64,000 nt of DNA. Origin: a virus. The position numbers and the translations under genes were made by a program. The notes beneath the pieces are model-generated. The model saw nothing but the letters and a program-made list of their open reading frames with translations, ran no database searches and was not told the DNA's origin. This document shows, one piece after another, positions 9,148 through 16,686 of this stretch (positions are counted from its first letter, which is position 1; each line of letters starts with the position of its first letter). The stretch spans positions 1-64,000 of the IMG/VR virus record IMGVR_UViG_3300000228_000002; one strand, given 5' to 3'.

Positions 9148-9567
9148 CTATTTATTTAGCTTCAAGTTAAGTATCTCGTTCAGAGCTTCTTGATAAGATA
9201 TCTCACCCTTACTTAAACGACCAAAAATAAGACCTTCCAACTCTGCAGTTCCGATGCTCTTATGCTGAGGCCACAAATTTTGTTCCTCGTTGGAGCCACC
9301 CATGAATAGTGGGACCAGATGGTCTATAGTGTAGTTCCCCCTATCACCTTCAGGTATCTGGTACTTGTTGTAAATCTTATTACGAGTGGCGCTGGACACG
9401 TTTCTATTGCATACTGCCACTTTGTTCGCATATCTAATCTCTCTTAATTCAGAGGACTTTTCGGTACAAAAATGTGGATAGTTGAAACGGGAATCTGGCT
9501 TTACGGGATAGGCAAAAGAAAGATTCAGTGTTAGTAATGAAGTGGTTAGTATTAATAACAATTTCAT
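9148..9567 (-). CDS. Secreted HNH nuclease
   Basis: 139 residues. A clear Sec signal peptide (basic MK, LLLILTTSLLTLNLSFA core, likely cut after residue 19) is followed by an HNH-type domain: YTIDHLVPLFMGGSNEEQNLWPQ provides the IDH, GG and N..LWPQ signature of bacterial exported HNH nucleases. Two cysteines could form a disulfide. The enzyme would act in the periplasm or outside. In a phage this could degrade competing or host-released DNA, or be carried from the host as a moron. AGGAG precedes the ATG. Well supported as an exported nuclease; the biological role is inferred. Confidence 0.85.
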   Translation of the reverse strand: MKLLLILTTSLLTLNLSFAYPVKPDSRFNYPHFCTEKSSELREIRYANKVAVCNRNVSSATRNKIYNKYQIPEGDRGNYTIDHLVPLFMGGSNEEQNLWPQHKSIGTAELEGLIFGRLSKGEISYQEALNEILNLKLNK

Positions 9568-9608
9568 ATATCTCCTAGATTAGTTTTAAGAAAATTAAGA
9601 GGTTCCTT

Positions 9609-9764
9609 ATGAAACTTAAAGACAACTCCATTGTAAGACATCCGAAATTCGGAAATGGTAAAGTCAAGCATTTCTCTTCAGAGAAAGTCATCGTAGACTT
9701 TGGCAAATTCGACATCACTTTTGAACCGAGTCAGGCTAATTCAGAACTTGAAGTTATCGGTTAA
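9609..9764 (+). CDS. Small DUF3553/tudor-like protein
   Basis: 51 residues. The sequence VRHPKFGNGKVKHF...VIVDFGKFDITFEP has the conserved HPxFGxGxV and VDFG features of small beta-barrel domains seen in DUF3553 and CarD/UvrD-tail-like proteins. AGAGG precedes the ATG at good spacing. It ends one base before the next gene. Probably a nucleic-acid or protein-contact domain in the cytoplasm. Confidence 0.75.
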   Translation: MKLKDNSIVRHPKFGNGKVKHFSSEKVIVDFGKFDITFEPSQANSELEVIG

Positions 9765-9765
9765 T

Positions 9766-9957
9766 ATGGCTAAAAGAATGAATCTTAAGCGACTTCGGGC
9801 AATGAAAGATTCACACAGTGGTGAACAGCAAGACTATCGTTTTGAGAAACCGCAATATCAAGACCCTCTCACTAGAGATTTAATTAACGCTAATAAAGCC
9901 GCCGCCAAAATGAAGAGAATGCACAAGAAATTGGGTAGAAAGTTTAGTAAAAAATGA
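9766..9957 (+). CDS. Small basic protein
   Basis: 63 residues, strongly basic (many Lys/Arg at both ends, KMKRMHKKLGRKFSKK at the C terminus). A longer frame reaches back to 9700 but would run through the upstream gene, so ATG at 9766, one base after that gene's stop, is preferred. Likely nucleic-acid binding by charge alone. Its stop codon lies inside the minus-strand terminator hairpin. Confidence 0.65.
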   Translation: MAKRMNLKRLRAMKDSHSGEQQDYRFEKPQYQDPLTRDLINANKAAAKMKRMHKKLGRKFSKK

Positions 9958-9983
9958 GGAACGCTTATTACAGCCGTTCCTCA
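9949..9983 (-). terminator. Intrinsic terminator for the metzincin gene
   Basis: A perfect 9-base-pair stem (TGAGGAACG at 9955-9963 with CGTTCCTCA at 9975-9983) and an 11-base loop, followed on the minus strand by a run of six T. It lies 26 bases past the stop of the 10009-10722 gene. Confidence 0.8.
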
Positions 9984-10008
9984 GACCTCTGCGTACGACC
10001 TGGTACAA

Positions 10009-10722
10009 TTAGTTAAGGATTTCTCCGTTTTTCTTCATTTCTAGGTAAACTTCGGAACAGATCGTACCAACAGCATATGGAACAGAGGCGTAAGATTTGG
10101 CAGACGCATGGCCATACCCAATTTTGTGCATGTGTTCATGACAGATAGTACCAACTATACCCGAGTCCTGACGTGTATCAAAATTCTTGTAGTTAAACCA
10201 AATTGTTTTCACTGTTTTGAAAGTCCAACCAAGCACTTTACCGGAATTAGAGTCCCACTGATACTGGAGCTCAACCTTATAATTGTTACACTTGTTGAAA
10301 ACCTCTGAGGATGCTCTGATCTTCTGATATACGGTTTCGTTAGCATCCTTGGTATCTGCAAATTGTGCCTTTCCTTTATACCAAGCACCCAATACTCTGG
10401 CTTTAAATTCCTCACTGTTCATGACTATCATTGAATAGTTGGCTAACTTCTTTACCCTTGCCATCCTAACTTCTGTAGTGTGTTGATTTGGAACGAATTG
10501 GATATCGTAGTCAATGTGCCCTGGATCCGAAATGTCACAAACGGATTCTACTGGCGTTGGTACTGGTACAGTTGGTACTGGGGGTGTAGGGACTGGTGCC
10601 TCAGTTGTTGGTACCGGAGTGGTTGGGACTGGTTTCGGTGTCGGTTTAGGTCTCCAAGATCCCATTGATAATGCAGTATTAGATAGCAAGAGTGTAACGA
10701 TTATGGTCGATAGAATTTTCAT
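10009..10722 (-). CDS. Secreted metzincin-type metalloprotease
   Basis: 237 residues. An N-terminal signal peptide (MKILSTIIVTLLLSNTALS) is followed by a Pro/Thr-rich linker made of PVPT-type repeats (about residues 25-58), then a globular domain. Near the C terminus is HEHMHKIGYGH (195-205), a full HExxHxxGxxH zinc site with the catalytic Glu, as in metzincins. A Met in the later chain could give the Met-turn but I cannot place it surely. The protein is expected to be exported and to cleave proteins. AAGGAG precedes the ATG. It is flanked by its own terminator and a divergent regulatory region, so it is a single-gene unit, moron-like. Confidence 0.85.
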   Translation of the reverse strand: MKILSTIIVTLLLSNTALSMGSWRPKPTPKPVPTTPVPTTEAPVPTPPVPTVPVPTPVESVCDISDPGHIDYDIQFVPNQHTTEVRMARVKKLANYSMIVMNSEEFKARVLGAWYKGKAQFADTKDANETVYQKIRASSEVFNKCNNYKVELQYQWDSNSGKVLGWTFKTVKTIWFNYKNFDTRQDSGIVGTICHEHMHKIGYGHASAKSYASVPYAVGTICSEVYLEMKKNGEILN

Positions 10723-10799
10723 AATTTCTCCTTGTGTGTTACTCTAATTTAACTCCTGAGGAGTCGAATAGTGTTAATTTGTGAGTTAGGGGAAAAGCA
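10723..10799. promoter_or_regulatory. Divergent control region with palindrome
   Basis: The 77-base gap between the divergent genes at 10722(-) and 10800(+) holds ACTCCT-G-AGGAGT, two 6-base arms around one base, at about 10753-10765. This could be an operator shared by both promoters. No convincing -35/-10 pair was found. Confidence 0.4.
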
Positions 10800-11513
10800 A
10801 TGACTACTGTTTACTTTCAACAACCGTTAAACTTCGTAAACTTTGATGTGGACGGAAGTGACAACTTGAGAAGAAGTAATCTTTTCAATAAGAATACCAA
10901 AGTGGTCGTTATCGACCCTACGGTTTTTTCTCCTGCTAGTATTTATTCTGAGGCTCAGGTAATAGCACAGCAATCAGTATTTAGTACACACTATCTATAC
11001 CCTGCTGTTAAACAGTTGGATACTGCATGGGCCAATGATGGATGGAACCTTACCAGTGATGCAACATTTAAGGCTCAGTTGAAAACATGGGCTGATAATA
11101 ATCTTGTACTAGGGTCTTTGATAGCTCCAATGGGGTATAATCTTAAATTGTCTCGTAGCATTGAGTATCAGCCAGAACCTGAATTCACGTTTGATAACAG
11201 TGGTTTCTACACATATACTTATAATAATGGTACTGGTGTAGTTACATATGAAGTTGGAGCTGATCTTTCAGGAGTTTCAATTGGGAATGCTTTCAGAGAT
11301 TCCAATGGTGTTTTCTATGATGTCATTGCAGTTAGTGTGATCAATGGAACTGTAACCATCAGAACTATACCTGGGAACACAATACCAGTCTCAATAGGTA
11401 CAGAGAACAACTCGAATCTCGATGGTTCTATATTTACTCTGGTTTTCTCGGAAAACCCTACTTTCTACACGATGGCTTTTTTCTATCCAGGAAACCAGGG
11501 TACTCCCCTTTAA
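10800..11513 (+). CDS. Virion structural protein sharing a fibre domain
   Basis: 237 residues. Residues about 125-195 (FTFDN...YTYNNGTGVVTYE..ADLSGVSIGNAF.D..GVFYDV) repeat a beta-rich domain that also occurs in both giant fibre proteins (YTFENNAYVYTY..ATGTVTYVG and YTFENSTGITFTYNNITGVVTYVG). This supports a tail, fibre or baseplate role. The N-terminal 120 residues are unrecognised. GGGG precedes the ATG. Unlike most structural genes here it is on the plus strand and far from the tail module. Confidence 0.75.
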   Translation: MTTVYFQQPLNFVNFDVDGSDNLRRSNLFNKNTKVVVIDPTVFSPASIYSEAQVIAQQSVFSTHYLYPAVKQLDTAWANDGWNLTSDATFKAQLKTWADNNLVLGSLIAPMGYNLKLSRSIEYQPEPEFTFDNSGFYTYTYNNGTGVVTYEVGADLSGVSIGNAFRDSNGVFYDVIAVSVINGTVTIRTIPGNTIPVSIGTENNSNLDGSIFTLVFSENPTFYTMAFFYPGNQGTPL

Positions 11514-11824
11514 CGTCCTGATCTAACTGATCCACCAGCTTCGATTGAACCGCCGACATCGTCGCAGTTGACTGATCCACCTGCTCTAACGGAACCTTTA
11601 ACGTCGTCGCAGTTGATTGATCCGCCAGCATTTATGTCACCTTCAACCGTTCCATTGACGTTGACCGACATGTCAGTGTCGATTTTCCCCACGTTTCCAT
11701 TGATGGTGATTTGGCCAGCATTAGCTAAAGATATCTCATTACCATCAACTATGACCTTCCCATTTCTGATAGTGACACTACCCGAAGAAGTTATAGTCTG
11801 ACCATTTATCGTGACTGTATTCAT
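11510..11824 (-). CDS. Beta-helix (bactofilin-like) repeat protein
   Basis: 104 residues made of short repeats rich in Gly, Val, Asn and Asp. The second half alternates GGSINCDDVKGSVRA, GGSVNCDDVGGSIEA and GGSVRSGR, the pattern of a right-handed beta-helix or bactofilin-type stack. The first half (ITINGNVGKI, VNVNGTVEGDINA) fits the same fold. It may be a small polymerising or spike-like protein. It overlaps the end of the previous gene by 4 bases. Fold call from the repeat pattern only. Confidence 0.7.
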   Translation of the reverse strand: MNTVTINGQTITSSGSVTIRNGKVIVDGNEISLANAGQITINGNVGKIDTDMSVNVNGTVEGDINAGGSINCDDVKGSVRAGGSVNCDDVGGSIEAGGSVRSGR

Positions 11825-11851
11825 TTTACCCCCTGAATAGGTTTAGGATGT

Positions 11852-12055
11852 TCATATTTCTTTACTGCTCAACAGGCCACTGTAATACTCTTCCCAATCA
11901 CCGAGATGCTCGAAATCCTGATTCAGGTCCATTTGCTGAACTCTCTCAGGCCCAGTCGGATAGTGAACCACCACTCTAGTGTCATTAACTCTCTCAACCT
12001 TGAGAACTTCGTTGGACTCCTTGTGGAGATATGCTCTTTCACTCTTCCTTGCCAT
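11852..12055 (-). CDS. Hypothetical small protein
   Basis: 67 residues starting MARKSERAYLHKESNEVLKV; a beta-rich centre (VNDTRVVVHYPTGPERV) suggests a small barrel. GGGAG at 5-base spacing supports the start. A TTTAATAAAAG stretch upstream is a possible late-promoter element. No family recognised. Confidence 0.7.
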   Translation of the reverse strand: MARKSERAYLHKESNEVLKVERVNDTRVVVHYPTGPERVQQMDLNQDFEHLGDWEEYYSGLLSSKEI

Positions 12056-12143
12056 CTTGGCTCCCTTTAGAAACTTTTATTAAAGTCGTTGACTAGTTTA
12101 GCTATGAGTATATCGGTTTACGAGATGGAACACCACGGTTTTA

Positions 12144-12986
12144 TTACTTTGACTCTTGGTAGTTTAGAGTCTGGACGAAATTGATTTCGCTGTTCAGATC
12201 CCTGTTGTTTGATACCAAATTCTTTCGATATTGATCTTTCTCATCTTCAGGTACGTAATGGTACTTGAGGATTCCATCTTCCAGAAGCTCTGGTAGTCTT
12301 GCTGAGGCAAACCCATAGATTGCTTGTCTTTCCTGATTTAACAGACTAGTAAGCTTTGCAACGGCCTCGGAACCCAATTCTTGGGCTAGTTTCTTGGAAA
12401 TGAATGTGATTCTAGATATAACCATGTGGTTAGAAATCTCGACTTCGATTTTCTTCTTCATTTCTTCATCTAGTTCAGTGTAACCAGCTACTTCATATGC
12501 TAGAATTGCGTGAGGTAGAGGCATAGTTGCACCAGCACTAACATGATCGATAAAGTTTTCTTCCTGGATCAATGGGATTTCGTTGTACAGGTGAACTGTT
12601 TTTGACTTTTCCTTTACTACGTAGCAGAAACCACCAGCATATGAATAAGTCAGGGGGAGAATTGTGTCAGTTTCCAACTCTTTAATACGAAGTTTAGTAT
12701 GGTCAGAATTGATATAGCTTTCAACGTGTTCATTTGAACGGAAGATGAATGGGAATTCCCACACTTTGAGCCAGGATTTTTCAGTCAGAGCCAACAATTG
12801 GGAGCTTGGGACCTGATAGATGTCCAGATCACCATTATCAATTTCTTGGAGAGGATTTTTCGGATCTTGATCTACAATGATTAGTTCAACTTCATACCCA
12901 GAATTAGCAAGATATTCATTGAACTCTTTTGCAATTCTCTTGTATTCTACTAGAGTATTTAGGACTGCCCATTTGATCTTCTTCAT
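12144..12986 (-). CDS. DctP-like (TRAP solute-binding) protein without signal peptide
   Basis: 280 residues. The layout matches periplasmic TRAP-transporter binding proteins: an N-terminal strand and long helix (VEYKRIAKEFNEYLA), the D-x-Y-Q-V-x-S-S-x-L segment, the WEFPFIFRSNEHVESYI loop typical of DctP proteins (FPFLFR.xEH), and later ILPLTYSYAGGFCYVV. No signal peptide, lipobox or transmembrane segment is present, so it should stay in the cytoplasm. Function in a phage is unknown; it might bind a metabolite or have been repurposed. AGGAG precedes the ATG. Homology is my reading of motifs. Confidence 0.7.
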   Translation of the reverse strand: MKKIKWAVLNTLVEYKRIAKEFNEYLANSGYEVELIIVDQDPKNPLQEIDNGDLDIYQVPSSQLLALTEKSWLKVWEFPFIFRSNEHVESYINSDHTKLRIKELETDTILPLTYSYAGGFCYVVKEKSKTVHLYNEIPLIQEENFIDHVSAGATMPLPHAILAYEVAGYTELDEEMKKKIEVEISNHMVISRITFISKKLAQELGSEAVAKLTSLLNQERQAIYGFASARLPELLEDGILKYHYVPEDEKDQYRKNLVSNNRDLNSEINFVQTLNYQESK

Positions 12987-13067
12987 CCGTTATCTCCTAA
13001 AGCAAGGTCCATTAACCGGACCCAGGTACTGTTTCTACACATGGCAGATCAGTTATATAAACTTTTA

Positions 13068-13283
13068 TTATTCCATCAACTTTTTTGCAACATCTTCTAG
13101 GTCCGCATCTTCTGGCTTGTACACCACAAGATAATTACCGTCTAGAACATCGTGTTCCTCAGGGAACATTGTGACACCTTCGCCACCCAATTCTTGGGCT
13201 TTCTTATCAAGTAAGGCATCTTGCATTTCGATTTCATCGTCATCGGCATAATCAGAAAAGCTTCTTGCTCCAAAGGATTTCAA
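13068..13283 (-). CDS. C-terminal module of polyprotein D in another frame, or small separate gene
   Basis: 71 residues from TTG at 13283, with AAGG 9 bases upstream; the first ATG would give only about 52 residues. It overlaps the end of polyprotein D by 32 bases in the +1 frame. The product is acidic and ends VVYKPEDADLEDVAKKLME, similar to a segment at the start of polyprotein B. Polyprotein D ends soon after a final KA|S junction with the odd tail TVEILWSKKLF. This gene could therefore be D's true last module, reached by frameshifting or separated by an indel, or a coupled gene. Confidence 0.55.
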   Translation of the reverse strand: MKSFGARSFSDYADDDEIEMQDALLDKKAQELGGEGVTMFPEEHDVLDGNYLVVYKPEDADLEDVAKKLME

Positions 13284-15693
13284 CTGTGCTTGCCTTAACT
13301 TCGTATTCTTTCTTAAGAGCTTTAAGTTCTTTTTCGTCTTCTTTCTCTTGTTTTTTGATCAGCTTCTCTTGATCTTTCAGAGCTTTCTCGCCAGCTTCAA
13401 GAAGTTCACCTTCCTCTAGCTTACGGTTAGTGTACTCTTCAGAGAAGTGAGTGAATGGGAAGAATTCTTTACCATCTACTGAGTATTCAGCTGACATAAG
13501 CTTTCCACAGATTTCGTCTGTCTCACATTCAGTATTGCCTGCAATGCCAAGTTTCACTTTAAGTGATTTGTCTTTGAGGAAAACGTACATGTCGATAAGA
13601 GAGATAGAGTCGTTACCATTCGAGTATGTAGACTCAAAGTCCAAGTCTGCTGACTCTGAGAATTTCATCTCAAGTTCTTTCTCCCAATCGCCAGAAACAC
13701 TGCCAATCTTGGAGTTAATCAACTCGGCTTTCTTAATAACGTCGTTCATGGCTATAACCTTTGTTGAAGCAAAAGATTTGTTAAAAGTGTGTGGTGCCAC
13801 TACCAACTTAAGGGTTTCGAATTTCATTTCTGACCCATCAGCCATTTTAATCATATCATCTTTAAATTTTTCGGCATCTTTCTTAGTCTTAAAAAAGATT
13901 GCATCTTTAATGTCATTTGTTGTTTTGATGTAGTTGTTCTTAAAGGACTCTACATACTCAGATTTTGTTCCAACAGTTTGCTCAATAGTCCAATATTTCA
14001 CACTTACTGGTCTTGAGGCGGTAGTATTGTGAGTGAGCTTCTTAACTCTATACTCACTAGGAGTATGCTTCCTACCATATTCATCCCCTAACGTCTCCAG
14101 TTGAGTGTAGCAGTGGGATGCAATTTCTTCCACCTCTTCATCGGTAGCATCAGTGGTAAGTTCAATTGTGATAAGGTAGTCATTCATTGGTAGTGATGCC
14201 TTAGTCGAGGCATTGACAATGGTTTCATAATGAGAGTAGTTTGGTCTATCATTAATAACATCCACAACCCAAATATAGAGAGTTCCATTCTTATCGACGC
14301 ATGAAAGTTCACGATTTCCATAAGTGACGGATAAATCGCCCACATAGGTTTCGGTAGGCTCACCCTCTTTCATTACATCTTCAATACTGATTTCTTTTGA
14401 GATTTGCTCCAAGTATCCTGGGGCCAATTCATCCTCAGTCGAGGCATTGACATGTTTGAAGAATTGAACTCTCTTCTCAGTCTTACTCACTCTTTCTTCG
14501 CTTGGCTTTTGTGTACCATACCACTCCAGAACCTTAGAACCATCACTTGATACAAAAGCCCATTCCTTGCGGTCGGTATTTTTGTTATGTTTTTGTACCA
14601 ATTTGGCAATGGATTCTTTGTTATTTATGACGATATATTGACTATTTTTGGAATCATAATATCCAGAATCATTGTGACTATTTTGTCTGTCTACTTGCTG
14701 TCCCTCAGCCACAGAGTCCATTTTCTTTTGGAACTTAGAGAATGCCGGGTTTCTTTCCCCGTCGTAGATATCGAAGTTGTTGTATACCATGACATTCAAA
14801 CATCTTGCAGCATCCTCTCCTAGATCAGCTGCAATGTTGGCTGCTTCTTGGATTTTTTGAGCCTGAAGCTTATCAAACTCTTGTGCATTATTTGAGCGTA
14901 GCACAGGTAGATTGTCTACATTTTCCTCATAGATTTCCATATCGTCTTCGATATCAACCATGTGATCATGTGCTGCATAGTAGAATAGGTATGAAGCTAG
15001 ATATTGCCCTGCCTCTGGGTTCAGATGAGAGAAGGCATCCGATATTTTCTGAAGTTTTGGAAGGTCGGCATCGATACTTGCAGTTGATTTGGCTTGAGAT
15101 TCATGATACTCTTTGACTTTATTGAAGTATTCACCCAATTTTTTGATTAACGATTCAGGGCTCATTTTGTTAGAAGGAAATTTCACACCCCTTACACCGG
15201 TAAGGAGTTTTGCCTTTACTGATTTTGCATCTTCAATGTGATTTTCTTGGTAGTCGTCATCCCAGCCTTCGATGCGGAAAATGGTGTGAAGTGGATCGTT
15301 GTGGATAATTCCGTGCTCCCACTCATCTTTATTCTTGCCTAGTGCAAAGTGAACGTAGACATCTTTAGATCCAAGAGGCCCACTAGCTTGTACACCAACA
15401 TAAGAATTAGGGAAAATGCTTGTGATAACTTCACGTACTTTATCTGCCATATCTTGGTTAAGGATAGCAGCAGCTTTATCTAGGTCTTTAACCATGAAGC
15501 CCTCTACGAACTCCCAGAACACTCTGTCATCATTGAACATTTTCTTTTGATCTTGGTGTTCGAAATTGCCATCGTAGAAGCAGTATTTAGAGAAAGCTTC
15601 GTCAATCATTTTCTCGTTTTCTGCATAGTAGCGTTCTACCTCTGCATCAATATCTGAATCTTTAGAAATGTTTGAAGAATTAGCTTTGGACAT
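13252..15693 (-). CDS. Modular polyprotein D, putative processed internal head protein
   Basis: 813 residues, acidic and helical, no family recognised. It has the densest set of Ala-Ser junctions: STA|S 205/206, HVNA|S 417/418, IVNA|S 495/496, TKA|S 499/500, TTA|S 559/560, SFA|S 642/643, EVKA|S 801/802, and a possible VQA|S 103/104. The VNA|S and VKA|S forms match the herpesvirus maturation and release site consensus. Segment 760-800 is a Lys/Glu coiled coil. AAGG precedes the ATG. A palindrome overlapping the leader (15702-15723) may control translation. Gene family A-D is inferred from these shared junctions, not from sequence identity. Confidence 0.88.
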   Translation of the reverse strand: MSKANSSNISKDSDIDAEVERYYAENEKMIDEAFSKYCFYDGNFEHQDQKKMFNDDRVFWEFVEGFMVKDLDKAAAILNQDMADKVREVITSIFPNSYVGVQASGPLGSKDVYVHFALGKNKDEWEHGIIHNDPLHTIFRIEGWDDDYQENHIEDAKSVKAKLLTGVRGVKFPSNKMSPESLIKKLGEYFNKVKEYHESQAKSTASIDADLPKLQKISDAFSHLNPEAGQYLASYLFYYAAHDHMVDIEDDMEIYEENVDNLPVLRSNNAQEFDKLQAQKIQEAANIAADLGEDAARCLNVMVYNNFDIYDGERNPAFSKFQKKMDSVAEGQQVDRQNSHNDSGYYDSKNSQYIVINNKESIAKLVQKHNKNTDRKEWAFVSSDGSKVLEWYGTQKPSEERVSKTEKRVQFFKHVNASTEDELAPGYLEQISKEISIEDVMKEGEPTETYVGDLSVTYGNRELSCVDKNGTLYIWVVDVINDRPNYSHYETIVNASTKASLPMNDYLITIELTTDATDEEVEEIASHCYTQLETLGDEYGRKHTPSEYRVKKLTHNTTASRPVSVKYWTIEQTVGTKSEYVESFKNNYIKTTNDIKDAIFFKTKKDAEKFKDDMIKMADGSEMKFETLKLVVAPHTFNKSFASTKVIAMNDVIKKAELINSKIGSVSGDWEKELEMKFSESADLDFESTYSNGNDSISLIDMYVFLKDKSLKVKLGIAGNTECETDEICGKLMSAEYSVDGKEFFPFTHFSEEYTNRKLEEGELLEAGEKALKDQEKLIKKQEKEDEKELKALKKEYEVKASTVEILWSKKLF

Positions 15694-15701
15694 GTTTGTA
15701 C

Positions 15702-15723
15702 CTTTAAATAGTTTTATTTAAAG
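15702..15723. promoter_or_regulatory. Inverted repeat / late-promoter-like element before polyprotein D
   Basis: CTTTAAATA, a four-base loop, then TATTTAAAG: perfect 9-base arms. On the minus strand it reads TTTAAATA, like a T4-type late promoter, and its downstream arm touches the SD (AAAGG) of polyprotein D, so it could also form a translation-control hairpin. Confidence 0.45.
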
Positions 15724-15729
15724 ATAACC

Positions 15730-16020
15730 CTACTCGAAATAGTCCCCTGTGTCTTGCCAGGGATCACGACCATTGCCTGAAGGGTATTTCTTTATTTTCT
15801 CTACTTTACCATTCTTGAGGGTCTTTGTGCTACAGTCATTGCATATAAGGGTGTCACCTTTTTTGATGACACTCGTACTTTTGCATTGTGGGCATTTCAG
15901 GGGTGGGATTTTGACCAATAGCATACAGGCACAACCACCTTGTGGGCACCCGTATGCTTTCCATAACTCGTCGTCATAACCATACTTACACAAATCGCAA
16001 CGGTTGTCTTCTTCGGTCAT
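15730..16020 (-). CDS. Two-zinc-ribbon protein
   Basis: 96 residues from ATG at 16020 (AGGA at 6-base spacing; an earlier in-frame start lacks one). It has CDLC at the start, a GCPQGGCAC loop, then a classic zinc ribbon CPQC...CNDC. The C-terminal tail is basic then acidic. Probably a nucleic-acid-contacting or regulatory protein in the cytoplasm. The upstream gene ends 14 bases away. Confidence 0.7.
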   Translation of the reverse strand: MTEEDNRCDLCKYGYDDELWKAYGCPQGGCACMLLVKIPPLKCPQCKSTSVIKKGDTLICNDCSTKTLKNGKVEKIKKYPSGNGRDPWQDTGDYFE

Positions 16021-16034
16021 ACTAGTCCTGGAGT

Positions 16035-16211
16035 TCAATCCTTGGACAGTTTCTTTTTACTTGAGTGGTAGCCTTCACTGTACTTGATGTTATCATGAAT
16101 GATGTAGATGGCACCAAAAGTGATCAAGACTGTTAGAATAATACCAATAAAGGAGCTTCTCCACTGTCCTTTAGTGTGAATCTCGTAGAACATAACTACA
16201 CTGATGATCAT
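16035..16211 (-). CDS. Small single-span membrane protein
   Basis: 58 residues from the second ATG (16211), because GGAG directly abuts the first ATG but is 9 bases from the second. One hydrophobic segment, SSFIGIILTVLITFGAIYII, is followed by a basic tail KKKLSKD. Expected in the inner membrane. No family recognised; a lysis or exclusion role is possible. Confidence 0.65.
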   Translation of the reverse strand: MIISVVMFYEIHTKGQWRSSFIGIILTVLITFGAIYIIHDNIKYSEGYHSSKKKLSKD

Positions 16212-16249
16212 ACGATTCATCTCCTTTAAATTCTTTAAAAGGATATTTT

Positions 16250-16452
16250 ATGAAAGGAAAGCATTGTAGTAAATGTCCGACTTGTTCGGGCCAATTAGCC
16301 TCTAATAAGCACACACCCGGCCATATGGTGCCAAGGGTACTAATCCGTATTGTGGAAGGTGCGATCGAGATTATGTATACGACGTATCAAAGACATCCGA
16401 GAGAATGAAGTCTAAAGAACAAATTAGGAAAGAGCTTGAAGATTCTGAGTAA
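16250..16452 (+). pseudogene. Small zinc-ribbon gene split by a -1 shift
   Basis: From ATG at 16250 (AAGGA upstream) the frame gives MKGKHCSKCPTCSGQ..., then stops at 16406. In the -1 frame from about 16310 the sequence continues GAKGTNPYCGRCDRDYVYDVSK... to TAA at 16450, supplying the second CxxC of a zinc ribbon. The join would give about 67 residues. The switch lies near the CCC at 16306-16320. It may be a real one-base deletion, a sequence error or frameshifting. Confidence 0.6.
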
Positions 16453-16453
16453 A

Positions 16454-16567
16454 ATTATATGTAGAGCACTAGGTCACAATATGATACTAGTGGAGCTAGG
16501 TTGGCCATTTTCCAAATGGGTATGTACCAGATGCTATAAGAAGGAAGTCAAGGACTTAAGAAACTAA
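16454..16567 (+). CDS. Tiny zinc protein with CRALGH / CTRC motifs
   Basis: The frame reads IICRALGHNM...KWVCTRCYKKEVKDLRN and resembles tiny phage zinc proteins with CRxxGH followed by CxRC. There is no ATG before the first Cys: ATT at 16454 or CTG further up would be needed, or only the ATG at 16484 is used. Partly overlaps the opposite-strand membrane peptide gene. Low confidence because of the start. Confidence 0.4.
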   Translation: MICRALGHNMILVELGWPFSKWVCTRCYKKEVKDLRN

Positions 16568-16664
16568 CGAGTGTCACATTTCCGTGATGGATAAAAATCC
16601 TTAGAAGGCAGATCATAGACACCGTTACAAACGTTAGAGTAAATAGCAGAGCAAGCATAAACAT
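16548..16664 (-). CDS. Tiny membrane peptide
   Basis: 38 residues; AAGGG is 6 bases before the ATG. The first 25 residues are strongly hydrophobic (MFMLALLFTLTFVTVSMICLL), followed by a short polar tail. It is downstream of the first radical SAM gene on the same strand. Function unknown. Confidence 0.5.
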   Translation of the reverse strand: MFMLALLFTLTFVTVSMICLLRIFIHHGNVTLVSFLSP

Positions 16665-16686
16665 TCGATACCCTTAATTATGTTCA

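Noticed and set aside
10480-10747. Gly/Thr- and Trp-rich plus-strand frames
   Set aside because: They are antisense shadows of the Pro/Thr linker of the metzincin gene.
12997-13020. GGTCC..GGACC hairpin before the DctP-like gene as terminator
   Set aside because: Short stem with no T-run on either strand; not enough to call.
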